From: an uncultured Sphingomonadales bacterium
GTDB taxonomy: Bacteria > Pseudomonadota > Alphaproteobacteria > Sphingomonadales > Sphingomonadaceae
Reading direction: 5' to 3'
Length of the DNA stretch: 32,280 bases
NCBI GenBank assembly: GCA_903834285.1
Contig: CAILIO010000308.1
Span: 1-32,280, forward strand
Below are positions 19,086 through 28,139 of this stretch, in pieces (the first letter of the stretch is position 1; every line of letters begins with the position of its first letter). The position numbers were made by a program, and so were the translations under genes. Below the pieces are notes generated by a model. The model did not search any database, was not told where the DNA came from, and worked only from the letters and a program-made list of their open reading frames with translations.

Positions 19086-22000
19086 TCAGCCGCCGATGGT
19101 GCTGATCGAGCTGTTGCCCACAGCCTGTGCCGTCGCGCTGTTGCCAATGTTGCGGATGGCAGAGTTGGTCACAGCGCCCGAGAAGGTGGCGTTGTACCCA
19201 GCGGTGGCTGCCGTTGCCGAAACCGATCCAGAGTTGGTCTGGTAGCTGGAGACAGCGCTCGACGGGACGCCCTGGGCAAAGGTTGCCATGGTGAGCGAAT
19301 TGACCGCAGAGTTGCCATAGGCCAGCGCCGCGGTGGAGTTACCCGAAACCGAGGCAGAGCTGTTCAGCACCGCTGCCGTGTCGGCGCCTTGCACGGGGTT
19401 GGGGCCAGCGTTCAGCACCATGGCGTAGGTCGAGCTGGTGCTCGATGCTGCAATGGCACCGGAGTTGGTCTGCACGTTGGCCAAGTCCGCTTGTGCATCC
19501 GCCAAAACCCCGGTCGTTGCTTGTGCAGGGGCATTTGTTCCGGTGTAGTGCGCGCCCGCCGCGTAGTTGAGCGTGTTGTTGGCGGTGTTGCCACGGGCCA
19601 GAGCCGTGGTGCTGTTGCCATCGATCGAAACCGTGCTGGCATCGGCGCTGGCAACTTCAGTGCTGGGCTGCAACCGGTAGTTGACCGTGGTCTGCGCTGC
19701 CGAAGTTACGCCAGCGGCGTTGTCCTGCGAATTGCCGAGAACTGCCGAAGCGCCATTGGTCGCCGTTGCCGCAACCGAAAGCAGGTTGGCGACGCGGTTG
19801 CCAGAACCTTCAGCGGTGGTGGCGTTGCCGTTGAGGGCTACGCTGCCATCCTTGACGCCCTTGGTCGCATTTGCAGTGGCATTAGTTGGATCGTATTCTG
19901 TGTTCGCGAGTGCGGTGTTGGCCGTGCTTTGCACCGAACCAGACGCATTCTGCACGTTGGCAAGTGCATAGTCGCCCTGGACTTGGATGGAGGACGCATA
20001 CCCCGTAGCGCCGCCACGGTTGGCAATGTCGGTGCCGCTAACGGTCAGCGTGTTGCTGCCGTTGTTGACCACGCCAAGCGCCGTGTTGCTGTTGCCGCTG
20101 ATCGCGATGCTCGAACCCGTTGACGAGGCCGTGGCATTGGCAGTCAGGGTCGACCCGCTGGTGATCGCCGTGTTAGCATCCTGCCTGTTGAAGAGCGCAG
20201 CAGTCGGCGCGATGCCCGCACCAACGTCGGTGGCGGTGGACGACAGCTTGTTGGTGGCGCTGTTGCCCAGCGATTCTGCAAACTGGGTGTTGTTTGCAAC
20301 GCTCAGCTTCGAATCCGTCACATCGCCATTGAACTGATTAACGGCGAACCCGGCATAGACATTGGTGGCCGAGCTGCTGCCGCTGTCCAGCGACTGAAGG
20401 TTGGTCAACGAATTGTCCGCTTCAGTGGTGCCTTGGGCAATGTAGGCACGGTCATTCGTTCCCGTTCCGCTCAACGAAGTTGCCGAAACCGCAAGGGTGT
20501 TGGCCGCCGAGTTGTTGACCGACGAACCCAGCGCGCTGTTGCCATTGACGGCGACAGAGCTGTTGGTGAGGTCGCCAGAGATAACGGTCGTCGCGCCAAC
20601 ATTTGCAGGTGTACCTGCAGGTGTGGAAAAGATGTGACCATTAGTTTGGTCGACCCAATTGCCATTACTGTCTTGGGCAACATCATGCAGTGTAACCGGA
20701 TCAAAAATGCCATTGTGGAAAACACGCCCGTCATAATACAGGTATATTGGCGTGAAAGCCACGCCCGGCACCAGAGCACCGAGCTTCGCACTGACATCGG
20801 CACCGCTGCTCTGGGCATTGACCAGAGCCGTATCGGTGCTGACATTGGTGCCGCTGACAGCCAGCGAATTGGCGGCCTTGTCAGCGACGGCAAAACCGGC
20901 AAGCTGGTTGGCATTGGCCATAACAGACGAGCCAGAAACCGCACCTTGAACGTTGTTTTCCACCATTCCATTGAACGTGGGCTGGATCGTAGCGCTGACA
21001 GTGCCGATTCCGGTGCGCTGCGCATTGGCGATGCTGAAGGTGGCATCGGCCGTGACGCTGCTGGTCGAGGCTTTGGTCTGGGCAACGCCCGTGGGATCGC
21101 CAGCCGTTGACAGGCTGGTGGCGCTTGCGATCAAGGCGTTGGTAGCATTGGTCGCTTCAGCCGTCGCCTGAACTAGGTTGTTCGATGCAGAGACCGAAGA
21201 GTTGGTCAGAGCGCCGCCCACGTAGTTCTGGAGGAGGTTAGAACCCGGCTCAATTACATTCCCTGATGCAACCTTTGCACTAACATCGCTGCCGTCAGAC
21301 ACCTTCTGAAGGCTGGCAATGGCTGCCCCTTCAGCGACGTTGGCTGCTGTCGAGTTGGAGCCCGGTGCGCCGGCACCAAGCGCTGCACCCAGAGACAGGG
21401 TGGTAGCGTTGGACGCGACTGCACCCTGCGCCTTGGCAGAGATGATGTTGCTGTCGGTCGCCATGGTGCTGTTGGAGACGGCAGCCGATGCCTGATTCAG
21501 GTAGGCAGCATTGCCATTGTTGCCCTGGGTGGTGGCAGTAACATCGCTCCCATCCGAGAGGTTCTGAGCGTTCTGCGCGGCATAGGCGGCGGTGACCACG
21601 CTGGGGGCGAGGGTCGTGGGCGCAAACTTGACGGTTGCGGCCGGTGCGATTGCCGCGCTGGGCAGCGTGGCATCGGTGCCCGTCAGCGACAGCGTGTTGG
21701 CCGAGGTTGCGCCGGTGGCCTGCGATTGCAGACGGTTGGCAGTCAAAGCCTGCGACGAATTGCTGAGGGTGCCTGATGTTGTCAGAGCGGAAGCACCTTC
21801 GGCACTGGCCGTGACGTTGGTGGCCGCATTGTTCTGAACCGTGCTGCTGGCGACGCCGGTGCCAAGATTGACGCCGGTGAGCGCAATGCCGTTGGCCGCG
21901 CTGCTTCCAGTGGCCGAGGCCGACTCGGTATTGCCGGTAAGCGCCAGTGACGAATCCGTTGCACCAGATACAGTGAGCTGGGCATCCGAGCTTTCAACCT

Positions 22001-22643
22001 TGGCGGAAACCAAAGTGTTACTGTTGTTCTGAAGGCTGGCTGTCAGCGCCTTGCCATCAAGTGTCAACGCAGAAGCGGCGTTGCCCACGGCATTGCCGTC
22101 ACCAAACGTCAGGTTGGCGCTGTCCAGCGTCAACGACTGGGCGAGGGTGTTGCCAGCAGCGGTTGCGGCATCGGTGTTGTTCTTGAGCGAGAGGTTGCTC
22201 TGGCTCGCCGGACCCGTGCGAAGCTCGACAAAGGTGTTGCTGGAAGTGGCCTTGATCTCGGTGGGGGTAGCAACAGAGCCTGTGGTCACCTGGCGAGCGA
22301 CCGCGGCGGCACCGGTGCTGGTGTTGGCCGAACCCGTGTCCGAGAAGATCAGGGTGTCAACGTTGCCCGATGCCGATGCACCGACGCGGTTGCCATCAAC
22401 GTTCAGCGTGCTCGCGGTTACCGAGCCGTTTGCTTCGTTGGTGTTGATTTGCGCGCCGGTGGACGTCGAAGTCACATTGCCAGTGGCGGTCTGGTCGGAA
22501 ACCAGCGTGCCATCAATGGCCGAGGTGACCGCACCGTCAATGGAAACAGTCTGCGCGTTTGCAGTAGTGGCTGCGAGCGCAATGATGAGCGCCGAGCCGG
22601 CCCCCAACATCAAGTGCGCCTTCATCGTACTTGCTTTCTTCAT
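19086..22643 (-). CDS. Large secreted beta-strand-repeat protein (HfaD/adhesin-like)
   Basis: Signal peptide MKKASTMKAHLMLGAGSALIIALAATTANAQ; about 15 imperfect repeats such as VSIDGNSTTALARGNTANNTLNYAA, VSGNSTAALAYGNSAVNSLTMA and ISGNSNTALGVVNNGSNTLTVSG. Start trimmed to 22643. Confidence 0.8.
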   Translation of the reverse strand: MKKASTMKAHLMLGAGSALIIALAATTANAQTVSIDGAVTSAIDGTLVSDQTATGNVTSTSTGAQINTNEANGSVTASTLNVDGNRVGASASGNVDTLIFSDTGSANTSTGAAAVARQVTTGSVATPTEIKATSSNTFVELRTGPASQSNLSLKNNTDAATAAGNTLAQSLTLDSANLTFGDGNAVGNAASALTLDGKALTASLQNNSNTLVSAKVESSDAQLTVSGATDSSLALTGNTESASATGSSAANGIALTGVNLGTGVASSTVQNNAATNVTASAEGASALTTSGTLSNSSQALTANRLQSQATGATSANTLSLTGTDATLPSAAIAPAATVKFAPTTLAPSVVTAAYAAQNAQNLSDGSDVTATTQGNNGNAAYLNQASAAVSNSTMATDSNIISAKAQGAVASNATTLSLGAALGAGAPGSNSTAANVAEGAAIASLQKVSDGSDVSAKVASGNVIEPGSNLLQNYVGGALTNSSVSASNNLVQATAEATNATNALIASATSLSTAGDPTGVAQTKASTSSVTADATFSIANAQRTGIGTVSATIQPTFNGMVENNVQGAVSGSSVMANANQLAGFAVADKAANSLAVSGTNVSTDTALVNAQSSGADVSAKLGALVPGVAFTPIYLYYDGRVFHNGIFDPVTLHDVAQDSNGNWVDQTNGHIFSTPAGTPANVGATTVISGDLTNSSVAVNGNSALGSSVNNSAANTLAVSATSLSGTGTNDRAYIAQGTTEADNSLTNLQSLDSGSSSATNVYAGFAVNQFNGDVTDSKLSVANNTQFAESLGNSATNKLSSTATDVGAGIAPTAALFNRQDANTAITSGSTLTANATASSTGSSIAISGNSNTALGVVNNGSNTLTVSGTDIANRGGATGYASSIQVQGDYALANVQNASGSVQSTANTALANTEYDPTNATANATKGVKDGSVALNGNATTAEGSGNRVANLLSVAATATNGASAVLGNSQDNAAGVTSAAQTTVNYRLQPSTEVASADASTVSIDGNSTTALARGNTANNTLNYAAGAHYTGTNAPAQATTGVLADAQADLANVQTNSGAIAASSTSSTYAMVLNAGPNPVQGADTAAVLNSSASVSGNSTAALAYGNSAVNSLTMATFAQGVPSSAVSSYQTNSGSVSATAATAGYNATFSGAVTNSAIRNIGNSATAQAVGNSSISTIGG

Positions 22644-22840
22644 GGTATGCCCCTGGTTTTTGGGAGGTATTAAGCTGAACACAGTCAGGTCTTAATTCTG
22701 ATACGGGCGAGGGTCTGCAGCCTTGCCCCTTGGCGGTAGACGGTGGGATCGGCATTGTCGGGCCGCCACTCGACAGTGATCGCGGCCGTGGGAATGCCGC
22801 GCGTGGCCAGCACGGGCCGTTTTCGGTGCCGCGTTTTCGG

Positions 22841-23095
22841 TCATCGGTTGGCGGACGGCGGAGCCTTTGCCGGCTCGGCGGGCGCGCCTTCGGGGATCCG
22901 AGCAGAACGGGCTGCGGCCGAGGCAATCTCCGGCGCTTTTCCAGCAGCGGCATCGCGAAAGAACTGCTCCAATGTCTGCGCTGGCAGCCGTGTCCCGACC
23001 AGTTGCAGGCAGGGGCTGGCATCCATGAGATTGACCCGGCCGACGAGCAGGATACCCGCTGTGAATGCGCGTTTTTCGTGCGATGCGCTGGACAT
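22841..23095 (-). CDS. Small hypothetical protein between the two repeat proteins
   Basis: MSSASHEKRAFTAGILLVGRVNLMDASPCLQLVGTRLPAQTLEQFFRDAAAGKAPEIASAAARSARIPEGAPAEPAKAPPSANR; located between same-strand genes. Confidence 0.4.
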   Translation of the reverse strand: MSSASHEKRAFTAGILLVGRVNLMDASPCLQLVGTRLPAQTLEQFFRDAAAGKAPEIASAAARSARIPEGAPAEPAKAPPSANR

Positions 23096-23123
23096 GCCTA
23101 TGATCCGCAAGATCTTTCATCGC

Positions 23124-23708
23124 TCAATGCGATGCTGCGGCTGCGCCGGCAAAAGCACAGGCATTTGCGCCATTTACCGAGGCATTCTGAGCACCGGAGT
23201 TTTGCTGGCTTGTATTGAGGACCTGCGAGCTGGTATTGTTGCTGGCGCCGCTGCTGGCATTGCCAGAGGCACTGCTCGTGACCGACCCGGAGTTATCCTG
23301 CCCGTTGTTGAGCACGGCACTTGAGCCGGATGTTGCCGGATTTACGCCGGAACTGGTCTGGTTGCCGGTCGCGGCGCTTGATGGACCTGTCGCATAAGCC
23401 GAGTTCGCGCTCGCGCTGTTGCTCCCGCCGTTGCCCGCGGCATTGGCGTTGACATTGCAGTTATACTGCGTCCCTATCGTGGTTGTGTAATTGGGGGCCG
23501 AATAGAGGCCTGAACTGCGCTTCATGCGCAAATCCTCAAGGTAGGCACGGTTAGCTTTCTCAGCCGTCGCCTCAGACTGCCAAGGAGCATTTTCACTCTG
23601 GTCGCCAGCAAGTGCCTGGCCAGGCAGGGCACCGATCGCTAAAATAATGATACCAAAGGGAAAAATTTTCATAATGTGACGCCGTGCAAGAGTGTGTATT
23701 TGCTTCAC
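23124..23708 (-). CDS. Small secreted repeat protein (HfaA-like candidate)
   Basis: Internal start MKIFPFGIIILAIGALPGQALAG gives a signal peptide; mature region YNCNVNANAAGNGGSN...AVLNNGQDNSGSVTSSASGN...VLNTSQQNSGAQNASVNGA shares motifs with 19086..22643. Confidence 0.65.
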   Translation of the reverse strand: MKQIHTLARRHIMKIFPFGIIILAIGALPGQALAGDQSENAPWQSEATAEKANRAYLEDLRMKRSSGLYSAPNYTTTIGTQYNCNVNANAAGNGGSNSASANSAYATGPSSAATGNQTSSGVNPATSGSSAVLNNGQDNSGSVTSSASGNASSGASNNTSSQVLNTSQQNSGAQNASVNGANACAFAGAAAASH

Positions 23709-23749
23709 TTCCGATTTTTCAGATTTCCCACTATTTTATAAGTCATATC

Positions 23750-23940
23750 TAACACGACTTATCATAGCTGTGATCGGCGAAAACAAGATAAAGTGCGGAT
23801 CTGACGGTTTCATTTTTTATATAAAAATCAATTATTTATGGTATAAATTTACTGGGATTTGGACCCTAGGCCTCCGAAAATATAATTAAATTACAGATTT
23901 GTTAAATATTACCGTCATTTTGGCCGTAAATTTACGCTCT
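23750..23940. promoter_or_regulatory. AT-rich upstream regulatory region with palindrome
   Basis: Sharp AT-rich stretch in otherwise GC-rich DNA; perfect palindrome CGTAAATTTACG at 23925-23936; repeated TAAATTTAC at 23844-23852 and 23927-23935. Confidence 0.5.
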
Positions 23941-24474
23941 TCAAATGCTCCGTGAGCCTTTGAAGCTCGGCGCTCGGTATCGGGTGGGAAGTTCCGATAT
24001 GGACACGCGGCTTTGGCCTCGGCAGTATCGACAAGGGCAGACGGCCGACCGTCGGCCGTGCGTCTCGGGGCAAACTAGGGGAAAGTATTGTGCCGGTACG
24101 GAGGCTTCTCTCGCTAGATTTTGCGTCGTCGATGATGACCGCAAATTCGAAGAGTTTCTGTTGGACTGTCTGCGTGCACGTGGTGCGGAGGCTTGAGGGC
24201 TGCAACCCCGGCAGATGAAGGCCGGAGGCTCGCACGATACCGGGACATGAAACCGGGGGCTCCTCATTCAATGGCCAGACTCTACTCAAATCTGGACGAA
24301 ATTGGGGGGCTCAGACCAGATCCGGACGACCGGTGCCATTTGGTCCCGCTCCGCTTCAGCCGCCTGTGCGGCAGACTGAAGCAACCACGCCGCATCCCGT
24401 CCGCTCGCGCCAGAAAGCCAGAGTGATCGAGAGCATCGTCAATGCCACCACGGCATGGTGTTGCTAGAAATTCT

Positions 24475-26199
24475 TCAAAAATTCGATGACAAGCTCACAA
24501 GCACACGCGGGTTGGCGCGCGGACTGCTGCCGTCAAAGTGAACCAGCGCCTTGGCGACTTCCACAGAGGCGGTAAACCGGGGATATATCAGGCGCACCCC
24601 TGCGCCCACAGAGCGCGAACGGTCGCTGGTGGCGGGGGTTGTCGGCCCTGCCAGGCTGGTAGCCCGCGCCGCGTCTGCAAAGCCATAGAACTGGGCAACG
24701 GAAGAGCCGCGCTTGCCCACGGGAAGATCATAGCGCAGTTCGACCACACCGCCGATGCCGCGATCGCCAATGACCGTCGACGGGTCATAGCCGCGACCGA
24801 TGTTGGGGCCGCCAAACGCAATTGTCTCACCCGAGAGCAACTTGGAGCGGCTGTATTGCGCCTGCATCGAAAACACCGCTCCTACGCGCGGTACCAGGTT
24901 CTGCTGCCTTTGCAGGGAGAACATCATCCGTGTGAAGCTTGGGTTGAACCCGGCCACCGAAGGCCGCAGCGCGCGGCGATCGCTTGCGCCCAGTATGCGA
25001 AAGCCGTGAAAAACATTGGCCGCAGCAGTGAATGAGCCGTTCAGGAAACGGGCCTCTTGGAACGTCAGCCCGATGTCGCCCACCGTTTGGCGATCTTCGG
25101 TGATGCGCTGGCCCAGAATATCGGTCATCGAGCGACTGAGCGTCAGCCCGCCTTCAAGATATAGAGAGCGAGCCCGGGAGCGGATGAGCGGATAACGCAG
25201 GCGGGCACTGACCGAAACCAGGCGGTTATGGACATTCAGCGGAAGCAGCGAGGCGCCCGGATGAGCCAACGCCACCAGCATCCCTGCGCTTGCGACCAAC
25301 CCATGCGAACCGATTCCCATGCTAAAGCGCATGTTGCCGCTTTGGGTCGCGTCGAAGCGCGGCCCGCTCACCGCGGCCCCCATTGACAGCGAACCGGGCA
25401 GACCCAGAGGTCGGTTGACAATGGCGTTGACGCCATATGTCCAGGGACCAAGGATCAGCGAATTGCTATTGTTAATCGAGGCCTGAAAAATGGTCTGAGG
25501 TTTTTCGAGGGTCACCAGCATTTCGGATGCACCAAGCGCGCTGCCCTGTTTCAAGACACTGGTCGCACTCACCCCGGGCGTGTCGTTCAGGATCAGCAGA
25601 AGCCGCTCGATCGTCGCAAGGTCGATCGGCTTGCGTTCCATCACCTTGCGCAGCTGGCGATAGGCGGCAGCGCGGCTTTTGGCATCCAGTCCAGTGACGT
25701 GGACTGCCTCGATATAACCCTCGACCACGCGAATGGTCAGCCTCGCTCCTTCAACTCTCTGTGGCGGAACGAAAACACGCGAGAGGAAATAACCCTTTGC
25801 GTGATACATTTCCTCCAGTTTGGCGGCGGCGGCGCGCACTTCATCAAGATGGACCGCATGCTGTGTCAGGGGGGCGAAAATCTCGTCGACCGTGGCTTTC
25901 GGAAAGACGGTTACCCCCTCGACCGCGACCCGCGACAAGGCGAACTCGACCGCATCCACGGCCTTGGGCACGGCCGAGCGTTCGGGCGCCTGTATGCGAA
26001 AATCGAACTTGGGCTCTGGCAGTGGGAGCGGCATTGGCACCCGCTGGCGCGAGATATCGCTCTGACTGGGAAGCGCCGGACTACCGGGCGGGAGGGATTG
26101 CGCGGCAAGCGGTGCAGCGCCGCCAAACCCTGCCACCAGGGAAAACAGGCCCTGAAACGGGCGAGCAAGGATACGGGCGCCGCGCCGCCAGTTCGACAT
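24475..26199 (-). CDS. TpsB / ShlB-FhaC-HecB family two-partner secretion transporter
   Basis: Signal region, POTRA-like VAVEGVTVFPKATVDEIFAPL...YHAKGYFLSRVFVPPQRVEGARLTIRVVEGYIEAVHVTG, C-terminal barrel ending ...VLVSLSSNF. Confidence 0.9.
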   Translation of the reverse strand: MSNWRRGARILARPFQGLFSLVAGFGGAAPLAAQSLPPGSPALPSQSDISRQRVPMPLPLPEPKFDFRIQAPERSAVPKAVDAVEFALSRVAVEGVTVFPKATVDEIFAPLTQHAVHLDEVRAAAAKLEEMYHAKGYFLSRVFVPPQRVEGARLTIRVVEGYIEAVHVTGLDAKSRAAAYRQLRKVMERKPIDLATIERLLLILNDTPGVSATSVLKQGSALGASEMLVTLEKPQTIFQASINNSNSLILGPWTYGVNAIVNRPLGLPGSLSMGAAVSGPRFDATQSGNMRFSMGIGSHGLVASAGMLVALAHPGASLLPLNVHNRLVSVSARLRYPLIRSRARSLYLEGGLTLSRSMTDILGQRITEDRQTVGDIGLTFQEARFLNGSFTAAANVFHGFRILGASDRRALRPSVAGFNPSFTRMMFSLQRQQNLVPRVGAVFSMQAQYSRSKLLSGETIAFGGPNIGRGYDPSTVIGDRGIGGVVELRYDLPVGKRGSSVAQFYGFADAARATSLAGPTTPATSDRSRSVGAGVRLIYPRFTASVEVAKALVHFDGSSPRANPRVLVSLSSNF

Positions 26200-28139
26200 T
26201 ACTTGTCGTCCAGTAGTATCAGTGAGGACACGGTTCCGCTGGCGACACGCTTCAGATGATAGGCAATCAGCGCATCATCCGGGAATATCTCCTTCAGCTT
26301 GGCAAAAGCGGATGGGGCATCGCCATCGGCCAAGTCGAATTGCGCCAGCGCCGTCTCATAGGCCGGCACCAGCCCTGAAGCCAACTCGGCCTCAGACACC
26401 GGACAGAACAGGCCGACCGGCTTTGTCTTACCCTTCAGCACGACATTTCCGACTTTCCGGAAGGCGATGCTGGCGCACTGTGCCACGGTTTCTTCGGTCG
26501 CGCAGATACGGGTGCCGAAATACTTGTTGACCCCTTCGGTCCGCGCCGCAGTGTTGACCGTATCGCCCAGCGCGGTGAAATCCATGCGGGATTGCGAACC
26601 GAAATTGCCAACCGTCGCCTGTCCGGTGTGGATCCCGATACGCGTGACGCCGATCGGCACGCCAGCGGCATTTTGTGCGATGCGGAAGGCTTCTGCGTAA
26701 GCATCCAGTTCGAGTGCACACTTCACTGCGCGCTCGGCGTGGTCGGGTTGCGATAGCGGCGCGTTGAAGATCGACATGATCGCATCGCCGATGAACTTGT
26801 CGATTGTCCCCTCATATTTGAGAATGATGGCGCAGGCGCCATCGAGGTAGTCGTTCAGAACCTCAGAAAGTTTTTCCGACGTAAGCCCTTCGGACAAAGT
26901 CGTAAAACCCGCGATATCGGTGAAGATGAAGGTCACCTCCCGCCGCACGCCGGTGATGCTGAGCGCGCTGGGATCATTTGCGAGCTGGCTCACCACCGCC
27001 GGTGAGACATAGCGCGAAAAGGCGCCCTGGATGAACTGGCGTTGCTTGCGCTCGGCACGGCCCACGACCACGTCGGTCAGCCAAAGTGCCAGCGCCAGCG
27101 CCAGCGTGGGCATCACGACCGGTATCAGCGGTATCCCATAAGTATAGCCCAGAAGAGCTAGTGCCCAATACGCTGCGATGATGAGGCCCGCGGCGGAAAA
27201 CTTGACCACCGGTCCCTGCTTCAGGAAGCCGAGTCCCAGGCCGATGAGGGCAAAGATCAATGTGATCGCAACAGACAGGGGGAACGAAGTTTGGCTGACG
27301 CTGCGATGTTCCAGAAATTGGGAAATGCCGTGGGCCATAACAACGACCCCCGGCATGTTGCCCGCGTCGCCGGAATCGATAATGGCCAGCGGCGTTCGAT
27401 GCCGATCGGTGATCGAAAGAACCGCGCCCACCAGCACGATCTTGTCCTTGAACCAATCATCGGGCAGCAGCGCCACGGTTTGCGAAGGATAAATCGCAAA
27501 TGGTGGGGTTTCGGAATCCTGCCTGGGCCGCCAGGCGATTTCAACCTGCTTTACAGGCGTTTTGATGCCGACCAGCGATAGCGCCTTTCGCACGAAACCC
27601 ATCGGCATGCCGCCCGTTTCGCCTGCGTAGATCCAGCGGACACTGTCGTCGTTGGGATCTCGCGCGAAATTGGCGCCGGCCCGCAGGTCTGGCGGAACGA
27701 AATCATTGAGATAGGCCAACTGATCCTCATCCACCACGTTGGGCGAATTGCTGTAGCTGATGAACAGCGGCACCTTGGTCTCGCGGATGACGTTCTTGAG
27801 GAGATCGTCCTTGGACGGCTCAGTCGGCCCATCCAGCAACACGTCAATGCCGATGGCTCGGGGGCCCTTTGCCTCCAGGGCCTTTACAAGCTCCGCCAGA
27901 TACGCGCGATCAACCGGTGAACGATAGGGGAACTGCGTGAGCGTGCTCTCATTGATCGCGGCAATGACGATATCTTTCGATTGCGGCACCGGCTTGGACA
28001 ACGCCGCCACGCGGATATCTCCGGCAACGGTTTCAAGATGCGAAAGAAACCCCAGATTCTGCACCGCCAGCACGGCAATCATCGTTGCGAAGCAGACAAC
28101 GCTGACCGCCGCGAACCAAGCTTTCAGTTTCTTGGACAT
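26199..28139 (-). CDS. CHASE2 domain-containing adenylate cyclase (class III)
   Basis: CHASE2 region SKDIVIAAINESTLTQFPYRSPVDRAYLAELVKALEAKGPRAIGIDVLLDGPT; TM segments; cyclase VTFIFTDIAGFTTLSEG...GTIDKFIGDAIMSIFNAP...MDFTALGDTVNTAARTEG. Start ATG at 28139. Confidence 0.93.
   Translation of the reverse strand: MSKKLKAWFAAVSVVCFATMIAVLAVQNLGFLSHLETVAGDIRVAALSKPVPQSKDIVIAAINESTLTQFPYRSPVDRAYLAELVKALEAKGPRAIGIDVLLDGPTEPSKDDLLKNVIRETKVPLFISYSNSPNVVDEDQLAYLNDFVPPDLRAGANFARDPNDDSVRWIYAGETGGMPMGFVRKALSLVGIKTPVKQVEIAWRPRQDSETPPFAIYPSQTVALLPDDWFKDKIVLVGAVLSITDRHRTPLAIIDSGDAGNMPGVVVMAHGISQFLEHRSVSQTSFPLSVAITLIFALIGLGLGFLKQGPVVKFSAAGLIIAAYWALALLGYTYGIPLIPVVMPTLALALALWLTDVVVGRAERKQRQFIQGAFSRYVSPAVVSQLANDPSALSITGVRREVTFIFTDIAGFTTLSEGLTSEKLSEVLNDYLDGACAIILKYEGTIDKFIGDAIMSIFNAPLSQPDHAERAVKCALELDAYAEAFRIAQNAAGVPIGVTRIGIHTGQATVGNFGSQSRMDFTALGDTVNTAARTEGVNKYFGTRICATEETVAQCASIAFRKVGNVVLKGKTKPVGLFCPVSEAELASGLVPAYETALAQFDLADGDAPSAFAKLKEIFPDDALIAYHLKRVASGTVSSLILLDDK

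Noticed and set aside
18840-20123. 427-aa plus-strand ORF, and similar ones (20433..21110, 22051..22695)
   Set aside because: Antisense to the repetitive secreted protein; open frames result from repeat composition.
19086-22643. DNA repeats resembling a CRISPR or satellite array
   Set aside because: Repeats are imperfect and in frame, explained by protein repeat units; no constant repeats with spacers.
23915-24289. Minus-strand 124-aa and 108-aa ORFs in the intergenic gap
   Set aside because: Cys/Pro/Arg-rich, no signal peptide or family motif; probably non-coding.
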